Part shown: one piece after another, positions 8,201 through 13,802 of the stretch
Layout of the letters: every line of letters starts with the position of its first letter
Position numbering within the stretch: position 1 is the first letter of the stretch
Source of the DNA: Hondaea fermentalgiana
Lineage: Eukaryota > Sar > Bigyra > Thraustochytrida > Thraustochytriidae
Direction: 5' to 3'
Length of the DNA stretch: 17,427 bases
Assembly (NCBI GenBank): GCA_014084085.1
Contig: NPFB01000186.1
Span: 6,920 to 24,346, forward strand
Notes under the pieces: model-generated
Database searches by the model: none
What the model was told of the DNA's origin: nothing
Seen by the model: only the letters and a program-made list of their open reading frames with translations
Made by a program: the position numbers and the translations under genes

Positions 8201-9564
8201 TCGGGGACGGTCATGTTTACAGCAATCGGTGCACGCACCTTGACAATTTGCTCTGGGGAGTCAACGCCTTCTGCATAAAATGCGCCAGCGAGGAACTTGA
8301 GTTCACTTACCGCTGCGCGCATGGATGGTTCAATGAGTAGCGTTCGCATATTGTTGATCCATCGGCAACGGCCGAGCGGATGGCTGCTACGGTGAAGCAG
8401 GGATTCGCAGGCAAACCATTCTGGTAGCAGAGCCTCATTCTGCGGAACAGGGCCATCCAAATCAACCTCGATTGCCGTGCCTGATCGCGTGTACTGCGCA
8501 GAAATGACCCGAGGTCCCACAAGCTGCACCGCGGTGCGGTTATCAAGATCGACGCCGGGACATCCCCGATGGCAAAATCCCCAGTGAGTCTGCGTCGAAG
8601 GATCTGAGCGTGAATACTCTGAAACGGTCGGACACCAGTAGGAATCGCTTGCGATTGCGAGTCCATCCTGTAGCGAGGTGTCCCAAAATGGTGGATCCTT
8701 TTCGAAGCTTGCACATGTTTCGAACAAGACGCCGTCCATATGAAATGGAAAATGACACGCGCTCTTTGCTGGAACGTAGCCGCCTTTCGTTTCGCACGAC
8801 CTACCTGATGACGCGGTCGCCGTCTTCGCCAAAAGCCCCGGGTCCTTTTCACGCCTCGTTTCTTTTGTATTGTTTGCGCTCTGGAAAGGTCCTGGATCAG
8901 GAGTTGGAGCAGATGTTGAAGGGAGGTTGCACGATGCAACATCGCAGGGCGCAGTGATCTGCAGATAAGAAGGCCTCGCTCGGTTTTCTGGCGTGTCCAG
9001 GTAACATTGAGGAAGCGCATCGTTTGCCGCGTGAAAGCAATGGGTAGAGACTGGAAAGATGGATGGTTGGTCCTTGTGTTCTTGCGAAAGAAGCATGCAA
9101 GGGGTGCGCGTGGTTGAGGAGCAAATTTGACATGCTCTTGCATCGCAGAACCCCCAACGCTTCCGCCCTTGAAATGCTGGACTTGCCCCATATAAAGTGT
9201 CGATCGCGCACCAGCGTGCATCTTCACGTCGCAAAGAGAATTCCTCGCGAGGGTTTGCAGGTGTGTGATGAGGGTCAAAGTAAGGAACAGCATCATGTAT
9301 TGACACGCAGCTGCTGTAGTTGACACCCTGAAATTCAAAGGGAAACTGGCAAGCTGCGTGCGTTTCAACGTAGCCACCATCGACCGAACATCCCTCCGTA
9401 GTGTTTGCATGTCCTGGTGAGAGAAGGCTGCCAGAATAAACGAACATGACCACGGCAAGAATGAGTTTGCGCCGAGTTCCTCGCGATACAGTATGGCGTC
9501 GACATCGCCGTCTGCTCCGAAAACGCCCCTTCGCTGTCCGGCTTGAAGATGCTCGTGGCTGCAT
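2239..9564 (-). CDS. Polycystin-1/REJ-like receptor: two FN2 domains, REJ, GPS-like site and five membrane spans
   Basis: One intronless frame of 2441 residues. Order: basic N-terminus, then signal peptide about 33-53; FN2-like domain 1 (C72-QFPF ... C86 ... WC119 ... WGFC140); FN2-like domain 2 (C270-HFPF ... C284 ... WC311 ... WGFC331); a Cys-poor ectodomain; a REJ-type start at about 700 (VVEIAGGNRTI ... SYDPDS ... FEWHC); a GAIN-like region ending in a GPS-like motif at 1508-1560 (C1508, W1511, C1533, C1551-S-C1553); TM1 1584-1605. HLYLSV at 1730-1735 then TM2 and TM3 (about 1757-1804), a charged coiled-coil-prone segment 1832-1960, TM4 2017-2038 and TM5 2050-2078 (DLFIVQN) match polycystin-1 around TM2-TM5. 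No PLAT domain is evident, and the polycystin channel half (TOP domain plus six helices) is absent. The acidic cytoplasmic tail (2080-2441) includes nine consecutive Asp. The start at 9564 is the only ATG before an in-frame stop upstream and has A at -3. A surface receptor or adhesion role is inferred; the ligand is unknown. Confidence 0.87.
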   Translation of the reverse strand: MQPRASSSRTAKGRFRSRRRCRRHTVSRGTRRKLILAVVMFVYSGSLLSPGHANTTEGCSVDGGYVETHAACQFPFEFQGVNYSSCVSIHDAVPYFDPHHTPANPREEFSLRREDARWCAIDTLYGASPAFQGRKRWGFCDARACQICSSTTRTPCMLLSQEHKDQPSIFPVSTHCFHAANDALPQCYLDTPENRARPSYLQITAPCDVASCNLPSTSAPTPDPGPFQSANNTKETRREKDPGLLAKTATASSGRSCETKGGYVPAKSACHFPFHMDGVLFETCASFEKDPPFWDTSLQDGLAIASDSYWCPTVSEYSRSDPSTQTHWGFCHRGCPGVDLDNRTAVQLVGPRVISAQYTRSGTAIEVDLDGPVPQNEALLPEWFACESLLHRSSHPLGRCRWINNMRTLLIEPSMRAAVSELKFLAGAFYAEGVDSPEQIVKVRAPIAVNMTVPDLQAPSSVSRVCNQNQAQAQAEPISSSIELDASRTLLSPLITRISFMYRKHGTEEASSVAGCYFDSDLAPPSVEDYFCALDLSALDQETDAVEVALSVRNIFGHSLQTPWRLVTIYEANALQLHVDQPSWFHLALNQVRTIRAHVTRCDGSPAMGSEIYWEVKPTSAFFHIDPSSMLMPTVDKHVVQLIPANARQLGIAGHTFQVKVTAVVPETPTPTALPTVYPLAGSTSRPVSSELYVEVRASDLVVEIAGGNRTIADFSKEFDLNAVASYDPDSPHSKRHLTFEWHCTPARVCLALTPTFKNAQGRRRPGFWEFESATAQSHTSEHVSSQQDLRTVRAFSNDPILGLRAIAEERQNLRRGEAIIFSLRLSAEDGRSALAPAPIHVDIGAESSSSVLHSAVIQVFPHSLSAGSLGQFAGSCGDAGHPSWGLRHPFVASSDTTLWFPSGSHTDHEVVAGGRVFIVNTTVLMQNFHSVDRFTFVLHCEPHALHEVASIASVEIPLNLPPTDGTFSADPLVGTAGKTEFTLSTWGWLKAVGASASPLRYHFEFSFVGDHDIPTLATRSSLNAVHKLLLPNLGGTRAQVHVTAVAMDVLGATRRSPRAVELTLHRDDTQNDRLLAGTSGERSTNVSAPDLLPPSMVSWLSSSEADDTFDEVLEWINVVGRNDIFGALFKDGRDDLACALSALLWKRLENIVTVTFVERTEAPTLVLRVLGAHWVLITSLESGICIPARGAALRSLRGLVEMWNARRLYTMDAEVISSATTAVMSTLDNILSAPNRSFSVETLVSACSKLNARGRAGSDEDHELLVLAPLCRAAGIKTRRVSPGAIKAASVAFDRLYYGSAKAVFASLAGLTRLHFRDAVARYRETTLEAGSILCRAWRAVRVPPDVSASMAENGVLLPAWRDFGPAIGVDVSTRPFDLLVCRWSASITARLLENVGPLVALSREFISLHATPLDNPFGIELGAIVAAHADAQIPLPDDGKNAKHGESNKGVNIPKAVVSIPLSNDSLWVHADSQGEATFGSGKLSTSSSIRVRSLYSTEEHMLLVCGMWNPAGGADAEHRKRAGDILLDACSVSAVVEGPDAHITAVACSCSGVGIVGTWLLDPSLVPADPAASHWYISSGRLVLLGALTITLTFWIAHMIYACRRDLWEHELYARALFVLAVRGAQMRRAGLRSGLLELRRLRAARLRLRRMSDLRAQALTDQGQEQGGLQVIGASSSRERCPTGETLPTSSVGSVSGSGKWFSSSTESTSGRSGLRQRMVTLGQYHLYLSVLLPLGLRPCSQRQPFERLRQSLVVGFSLFAILLLSFAIAVNVEDRELLFAMIFIPGMGALPATLAIQALLESLPVPDGVLRRISAWRQPLAHRAGRNKRVTEACEATLQERHAEVERLRAEVQRDEGVSRSRGSSLHHEEEEGARTWTFAANGGQGEEVREARVNVADQVSGEVSTATRRLSTSGGMASLEQELHNAENALHLASSEAMAQARREQRDVLLHELQSIAFRTRVKESGPDGICPAQLEQTDPFDKPLHLRIFVASPRAQFDEISHSACGLLESCGLFWGAAVGLALVICAWAYPLASPKSSSQSHMWIFVGFYAGALAVDLFIVQNMVALARLLFSESDFSSRNDYRRISPNDGDMTDDDDDDDDDHDDDESVESGVNGLTHERGHSARNGPQGWILANGYERVSGDQQQVEMTTLPRVRPSEISGGPGNGSRDASSSSVLPRPDTAALAFDASSSSGSLVLVPDRHCINLQSPQGHHLHQVHAACSEDSGDERGLEVLGAQPLKTHGLGTVVDRLRLAHSGPRGLASVSPSSAGGLQAFLGFQEEAYNSDLDGEEELATRQDLLTDAGGIGAGALMPTSGARADLQDDGISYDGMESTVSSYAKVPQHLLEEESSSFFDSFPLGMRAGEAFRGATLSTNQGQNYSHEDVASYENDDAYVLDAAIADTCERWHEARQAGETGQDVVDPEEVEQESDF

Positions 9565-9586
9565 GCTGTCGTGGCCGCTCCTTCCG

Positions 9587-9632
9587 CCGCCGCTGCCGCC
9601 GCTGCCGCCGCCGCCGCTGCCGCTGCTGCTGT
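9587..9632. repeat. (GCC/GCT)n trinucleotide tract in the receptor 5' leader
   Basis: Imperfect GCC/GCT triplets on the plus strand, reading AGC/GGC on the receptor's sense strand, just upstream of its ATG. In the receptor frame this would code Ser/Gly and stays open for about 35 codons, but has no ATG, so it is taken as 5'UTR. Confidence 0.85.
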
Positions 9633-9883
9633 GTTCACAGGGTGCGTGCCTCGTGTTCGCGCGTCACTCGTCGAGGTGAACCGGACGAGTCGGGTTTCGG
9701 CTTTTTCGAAAAAAACTCGCTGCGTCCATGCGTGTCTCCTTCGCGACACCTGGGTTGCAACCGCTGCTGCGCGCCCGTTCTCCCTCGGTCGTTCGGCCGT
9801 TCGGTCGGTCGGAGTCTCCCTCTGCGCCTGTCAGCCCGGCGCTGCGCGGCGCTCACAGCGCGCACGGGGCCGGTCCCTTCCAG

Positions 9884-9914
9884 CGATCGATCGATCGATC
9901 GATCGATCGATCGA
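9884..9914. repeat. (CGAT)n array
   Basis: Thirty-one bases of uninterrupted CGAT tetranucleotide repeat. Because CGAT repeats are self-complementary, the whole tract is also a palindrome able to fold on either strand. Confidence 0.95.
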
Positions 9915-10045
9915 CTTTGCTCTCTCCTCTCAGTTACGGTCACTGTCAGACGTGCGGAGCCCATCGCCCTTTAATGCGGACCTGTTCTTGCGCGCATGCC
10001 ATGGTGAAAAACGATCTCTTTGGATTCCCGCTGCTGTTGCTACAT

Positions 10046-10435
10046 TTTCGATTCGCCGAAGAAGGGAATCCAGTTACCGCTCGTACGTGTCGAGATCTCT
10101 CCGATTGCGACGCTCAGGCCTACATGATGACGAAGCGAGGACTCGGGAAAAGGCTGTGATGTCTTGACTGTGGCTCTGAGTGCAGAATGTGGCCGTTGTT
10201 GAAAAGGAATGCCAGGTGCCAGCCACCGAATGTCCCAGGTATTTATTTTTCATGTCCCGAGGCTGATTTAAGCTTTGGCATGGATGAATGTGCGATTGCT
10301 CGCTTGCTTGCTTGCTCGCCTGCTTGCTTGCTCGCATTTGCGTCCCATGCTGGTTGACGGAGCTGACAGCGAGACCTCCCGCGACGAGACTTCTCGCTTA
10401 CAAACCTCTCTCTCTCTTTCCTATTGTTCCTCCCC
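10046..10435. repeat. Diverged direct duplication, copy A
   Basis: This segment matches 10561-10899 in the same orientation. Anchors: TTTCGATTCG at 10046; the identical 16-mer AGATCTCTCCGATTGC at 10093-10108; AGAATG-x-GGCC-x-TTGTTGA at 10184-10202; GACGGAGCTGACAGCGAG at 10356-10373 (17 of 18 against copy B); and a closing CT-rich stretch. Copy A contains an extra 36-nt CTTG-type array at 10299-10334 that copy B lacks. No function is apparent. Confidence 0.8.
10299..10334 (-). repeat. CTTG/CTCG array (RAGC on the minus strand) inside copy A
   Basis: Nine tetranucleotides (CTCG, CTTG, CCTG variants), 36 nt. The flanks CGATTG and CATTTGCG are directly joined in copy B (10802-10815). On the minus strand the array reads as AAGC/GAGC units, the sense orientation for the receptor gene, about 735 nt upstream of its ATG. 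Confidence 0.85.
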
Positions 10436-10474
10436 ACAAGAATTTGCTCTGTCACACAGACATCGTTTCCATCT

Positions 10475-10500
10475 CGTGCTCACACGCACGCGTGAGCACG
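10475..10500. repeat. Perfect 9-bp inverted repeat with 8-nt loop
   Basis: CGTGCTCAC (10475-10483) and GTGAGCACG (10492-10500) are exact reverse complements around ACGCACGC. It lies between the two duplicated copies. The arms are GC-rich and would form a stable hairpin. The role is unknown. Confidence 0.75.
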
Positions 10501-10560
10501 CTCAAATATGCGATTGTCTGTAGCTGCAGCTGTGCCAAAACATGCCCGCGTATCTACTGA

Positions 10561-10899
10561 CTTTCTTTCGATTCGAAAATGGGGTTCTGGTGACCGCTCG
10601 TCCGTGTCAAGATCTCTCCGATTGCAATACATGATGGCGAAGTGGGGACTTGAATCGAACGCAGAGGCTCCAGTTGTAGAATGCGGCCATTGTTGACCTG
10701 GATTTTCCGAGTGGGCAAGCGGGCACCTTTAGAATAGATGTCCCAGATTTTTCTTCTCGTGACCAAAGGCTGGCTTAACTTCGAGCATTAACGCAAGCAG
10801 TCGATTGCATTTGCGTTCTATGCTGCCAGTGGTGGACGGAGCTGAAAGCGAGTCCACGCTCTTCATGCTCGCTCACAACTCTCTCTGTGTCCTCCTCCA
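10561..10899. repeat. Diverged direct duplication, copy B
   Basis: Partner of copy A, offset by about 460-520 nt. It carries the same anchors in the same order (AGATCTCTCCGATTGC at 10610-10625; the AGAATG...TTGTTGA block at 10678-10696; GACGGAGCTGAAAGCGAG at 10835-10852) and ends in CTCTCTCTGTGTCCTCCTCC. It lacks the microsatellite of copy A. Confidence 0.8.
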
Positions 10900-11189
10900 A
10901 AATTTGGAAGGACCCAGATGCACGCCGCAGCACATGTCCGCGCCGTAGTAGCCCGCGCCCTAGTAGCCCGCGCTCAAGCCCGCGCAATGGGCCCACTACT
11001 AGTACTGATGATGTCGTTCGCCGCCCCCCGGCCCTTTCCTGGTGCCGGCTTACTTTCCAAGAGCAGCGCTAAAATCTGCACTGTCTTCATGCACCTTCGA
11101 GCCATTCTTCGTCATGTGTCGCCGTGTCGGACAAGCGCGCCCGCGAAAGATGGAATTGCGCGCGCGGCACACGGGCGCGCTGGCGGCCA

Positions 11190-11257
11190 GCAAGCAAGCA
11201 AGCAAACCCGCAAGCAACTCGCAAGCAAACCCGCAAGCAACTCGCAAGCAAGCAAAG
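11190..11257 (+). repeat. AAGC array with two exact 23-bp tandem units upstream of acyl-CoA oxidase
   Basis: AAGC repeats surround two identical adjacent 23-mers (11198-11220 and 11221-11243, each beginning GCAAGCAAACCC and ending GCAAGCAACTC). The tract lies 82 nt before the chosen oxidase start, with the purine-rich strand as sense. It is open in the oxidase frame. Confidence 0.9.
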
Positions 11258-11338
11258 CCGCCTCGGCGACGGCAGCTCTGCGCTCGCTCGTGGAACTTGG
11301 GAAGGCTAGGTTCGGACGGACCAGAAAAAGGGAGGACA

Positions 11339-13525
11339 ATGAGCAAAGGCGGCAACGGCGAGGTCGAGGTGGAGCAGCCGTCATGGACGTGCGGCGGGAC
11401 GGCGCACATGCTGCCCATGGAGCGCGCCAAGGCGAGCTTCGAGGTGGCGCGCATGTCGGAGGCGCTCTACGGCGGCGCTGACGCCGTCAAGCGGCGCAGA
11501 TTCATCATGATGCCCGCCGCACAGCTCTTGTACCCGGAAAAACACGAGTGGACTCGCGAGGAGCTCATGAAGCGATCGATTGATGATTTCATCAACATCC
11601 ACAAGGACTTCGTGCAGGAGGGGTACCGTCCTCAACGCGACGAAGTCTCGTGGATGGGCGAGATCGCGGGAAACACAGGCTCCATGATGCCCCATTATGG
11701 CCTCTTCCTGCCTACAATTGTAGGCCAGGGCAGTCCTGAGCAGGTCGCGACCTGGCTCCCCCGTGCGTTGAATTTCGAAATCATTGGGTGCTACGCGCAG
11801 ACGGAGCTCGCGCATGGATCAGCCATCCGTGCGCTGCAGACGCAAGCCGTGTACGACGTCGAAACAGGCGAGTTCATTCTCGACACGCCGACGCTTGGTG
11901 CCATGAAGTGGTGGAATTCGAACATTGGCTGCGTCGCCACGCACGCCGCCGTCTACGCGCAGCTCATTGTGCAAGGCAAGGAATACGGATTGCACGTGTT
12001 CATGGTCCAAGTGCGCGACGAGAATCATCACTGCCTGCCGGGGATCGAGCTCGGCGACTGCGGGCGCAAGCTCGGAGACAATGCGATCGATACCGGATAC
12101 ATGCGTCTGCGTGGCGTGCGCATTCCGCGCGAGCACATGTTCTCCAAGCGGCAATACGTCACGCGTGATGGCCAGTACAAACGCCGGGTGTCCACAGGAG
12201 GAGATTCCGGCAAGGCCAGCGCGCTTGCCAAGCGCGCAAGCTACCTCACCATGGTTCAGGCCCGCGCCGGCATGACGTCATTGTCCGCCGGTAAGCTGGC
12301 GGCTGCTTGTACCGTGGCTGTGCGCTATAGCTGTGTGCGTGTGCAGGGCTTTGCCGATACCAGCGAAGGTCAGTCGTATCGGTCGGCAGAGAATCAGGTG
12401 ATCGAATACCAGATCCAGCGCTCGCGCCTTTTCAAGCAAGTTGCCATTTGCTATGCGATGCGCGCCAGCGGAAGCTGGATGAATGAGGCCGTGCGCAAGC
12501 TCAGCGACGTGGCTAACAAATCTGACGCCGGAACGAGCTCCGAAGATCTCACGCGACTCGTGGAGACTATGCCCGAAATTCACGCCTCGTCCGCTGGCCT
12601 CAAGGGTCTCTGCACGAAATTGAGCGCCGATGGGATGGAAGACCTGCGCAAGTGCTGTGGCGGTCACGGTTTCTTGCTCAACTCTGGTATTGGCAGCATG
12701 GCAACCGACTTTGTGTGGCAAGTCTCCGCCGAAGGCGACTGGGTTGTCCTCTTGCTGCAGACAGCGCGTTACCTGATGAATGCACGTCGCGCAGCCCTGC
12801 GAGGAGAGCAGGTCTCCGGACTTGCGGCCTGTCTGGAGCCCCTGCGTGACCCGCTCTTTAAGATCTCGAGCGCGAGACCTTCCACGCCACAGGCTGTAGA
12901 GGATTTGCTCAATCTCGATCTCTTGCTGCAGTACTTTCAATATCGTACCTTGGCGGCAACCACCAAGGTTGGCGAGCGCCTTGATGCAAAGATGTCCAAG
13001 GGAATGTCTTTTGAAGCTGCGTGGAATGCATGTGCTGTCGGGCTCAAACGCGCCGCGGAGAGTCATATTTACTACTTTATGCTGCGCAACTTTGTTGAAG
13101 TCATTCGAACGCAGCAGGACGAGCACGTTGTTCCTGTTCTTGAGCGTCTGTGTGCGCTCTTTGCCGTACAAAATATGGTAGCGGGAGAGCTCTGGAGCGG
13201 TTTGCTTCCCGAGGATTTGATCGACCTCGCCGAGGAGGCCGAGGCGCAACTTTTGGACGCCCTACGTCCAGACGCTGTGGCCCTTGTCGATGCCTTTGAC
13301 ATTCCGGATCGGGTCCTCAACTCTACGATCGGACGCTCTGATGGACGCGTGTACGAGGCGCTGTACGAGAGCGCGCGGGACTCGCCATTGAATCAGGGCA
13401 AAGGCAAGGTTCCTTTTGAGGGATACGAAGAGGTCTTGGCGCCGCATCTCGACAAGGAATTCCTCAAGCTGCGCAACAAGCTTTGTCCGAGTCTCGCTGA
13501 TGATCAGCGTGATGCCAAACTTTAG
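11339..13525 (+). CDS. ACOX-like: Peroxisomal acyl-CoA oxidase
   Basis: A flavoenzyme that oxidises acyl-CoA to trans-2-enoyl-CoA and passes electrons to oxygen, giving H2O2: the first step of peroxisomal beta-oxidation. The 728-residue product aligns with ACOX1 throughout: LPTIVGQGSPEQ (124-135), FAD/substrate motif CYAQTELAHGS (151-161), KWWNSNIGCVATHA (190-203), RIPREHMFSK (261-270), MPEIHASSAGLKG (411-423), CCGGHG (439-444), catalytic Glu465 in SAEGDWVVLLLQTAR, and DAVALVDAFDIPDRVLNSTIGRSDG near the C-terminus. It ends in AKL, a standard PTS1 signal, so import to the peroxisome matrix is expected. A small insertion at about 281-298 is absent from human ACOX1. The residue after the catalytic E-G-D is Trp where Asn is usual. 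In-frame ATGs at 11114 and 11150 could extend the N-terminus; 11339 was chosen because homology starts just after it and it has A at -3. Confidence 0.97.
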   Translation: MSKGGNGEVEVEQPSWTCGGTAHMLPMERAKASFEVARMSEALYGGADAVKRRRFIMMPAAQLLYPEKHEWTREELMKRSIDDFINIHKDFVQEGYRPQRDEVSWMGEIAGNTGSMMPHYGLFLPTIVGQGSPEQVATWLPRALNFEIIGCYAQTELAHGSAIRALQTQAVYDVETGEFILDTPTLGAMKWWNSNIGCVATHAAVYAQLIVQGKEYGLHVFMVQVRDENHHCLPGIELGDCGRKLGDNAIDTGYMRLRGVRIPREHMFSKRQYVTRDGQYKRRVSTGGDSGKASALAKRASYLTMVQARAGMTSLSAGKLAAACTVAVRYSCVRVQGFADTSEGQSYRSAENQVIEYQIQRSRLFKQVAICYAMRASGSWMNEAVRKLSDVANKSDAGTSSEDLTRLVETMPEIHASSAGLKGLCTKLSADGMEDLRKCCGGHGFLLNSGIGSMATDFVWQVSAEGDWVVLLLQTARYLMNARRAALRGEQVSGLAACLEPLRDPLFKISSARPSTPQAVEDLLNLDLLLQYFQYRTLAATTKVGERLDAKMSKGMSFEAAWNACAVGLKRAAESHIYYFMLRNFVEVIRTQQDEHVVPVLERLCALFAVQNMVAGELWSGLLPEDLIDLAEEAEAQLLDALRPDAVALVDAFDIPDRVLNSTIGRSDGRVYEALYESARDSPLNQGKGKVPFEGYEEVLAPHLDKEFLKLRNKLCPSLADDQRDAKL

Positions 13526-13802
13526 AATTCTATCTTCTAAGAGGATGCATGACACCTCTCTTTCGCATCAAGACGATTGGTAGTAGCCTATCACCGACGT
13601 AAATGACAATGTGCTTTGTTCGTCTTTGGCAATCATTCCTTTTTTTTTGCAGTGGTGAGACAAAGGGTTTCAAGCTGTTTCTGATCGCTGCGAGAATTTT
13701 TTTGCAAAAGGAGAAGCCCGTTGCTTCTGTGATGGCATTGTGACAATGTGATCAAAGGAGAATGTTGGGAAAATTAGGTTAGATAGGAGAAAAGCGTACA
13801 GT
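13526..13802. other. Convergent 3' flanks of acyl-CoA oxidase and STIMATE-like genes
   Basis: A gap of 277 nt between two stop codons, with a T run near 13640-13648. No canonical AATAAA was recognised in either direction, and no gene is supported. Confidence 0.6.

Larger units (their letters stand above)
9565..11338. other. 1.77-kb divergent intergenic region between the receptor and acyl-CoA oxidase genes
   Basis: No protein-coding frame here looks real: all are short and read through repeats. The region holds the 5' flanks of both genes, a GCC/GCT tract, CGGT-rich sequence near 9787-9813, a CGAT array, two diverged direct copies of a segment of about 340-390 bp, a CTTG array inside the first copy, a 9-bp-arm hairpin between the copies, a 15-bp direct repeat near 10946-10975 (TAGTAGCCCGCGC core, twice) and an AAGC array before the oxidase. 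I recognised no tRNA, rRNA or snRNA. Confidence 0.65.

Noticed and set aside
8307..9749. 480-codon minus-strand open frame overlapping the start of the receptor gene
   Set aside because: It lies in another frame of the same strand, reads through the GCC/GCT tract as poly-Ala, and has no domain pattern. The receptor frame carries the FN2 cysteines over the same bases.
9571..10167. Poly-alanine plus-strand frame in the divergent region
   Set aside because: Frame exists only because GCC/GCT and CGAT repeats lack stops in that phase; no conserved sequence.
10215..10230. Sixteen-base identity (GGTGCCAGCCACCGAA) between the intergenic region and the ProA gene at 1331-1346
   Set aside because: Flanks do not match on either side; in a 17-kb GC-rich window a single 16-mer can arise by chance, so no gene fragment or conversion is claimed.
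10640..10700. tRNA-like B box (GTTCGATTC on the minus strand) in copy B
   Set aside because: The arms beside the putative T-loop do not pair and no acceptor or anticodon arm can be drawn; copy A lacks the motif.
10046..10899. Duplicated segments as long terminal repeats of a retroelement
   Set aside because: No TG...CA ends, no target-site duplication, no primer-binding site and only about 125 bp between the copies, with no element coding sequence.
12278..13249. 323-codon minus-strand frame antisense to acyl-CoA oxidase
   Set aside because: It mirrors a strongly conserved coding region with high GC; its protein shows no recognisable motif. It is a shadow of codon bias.
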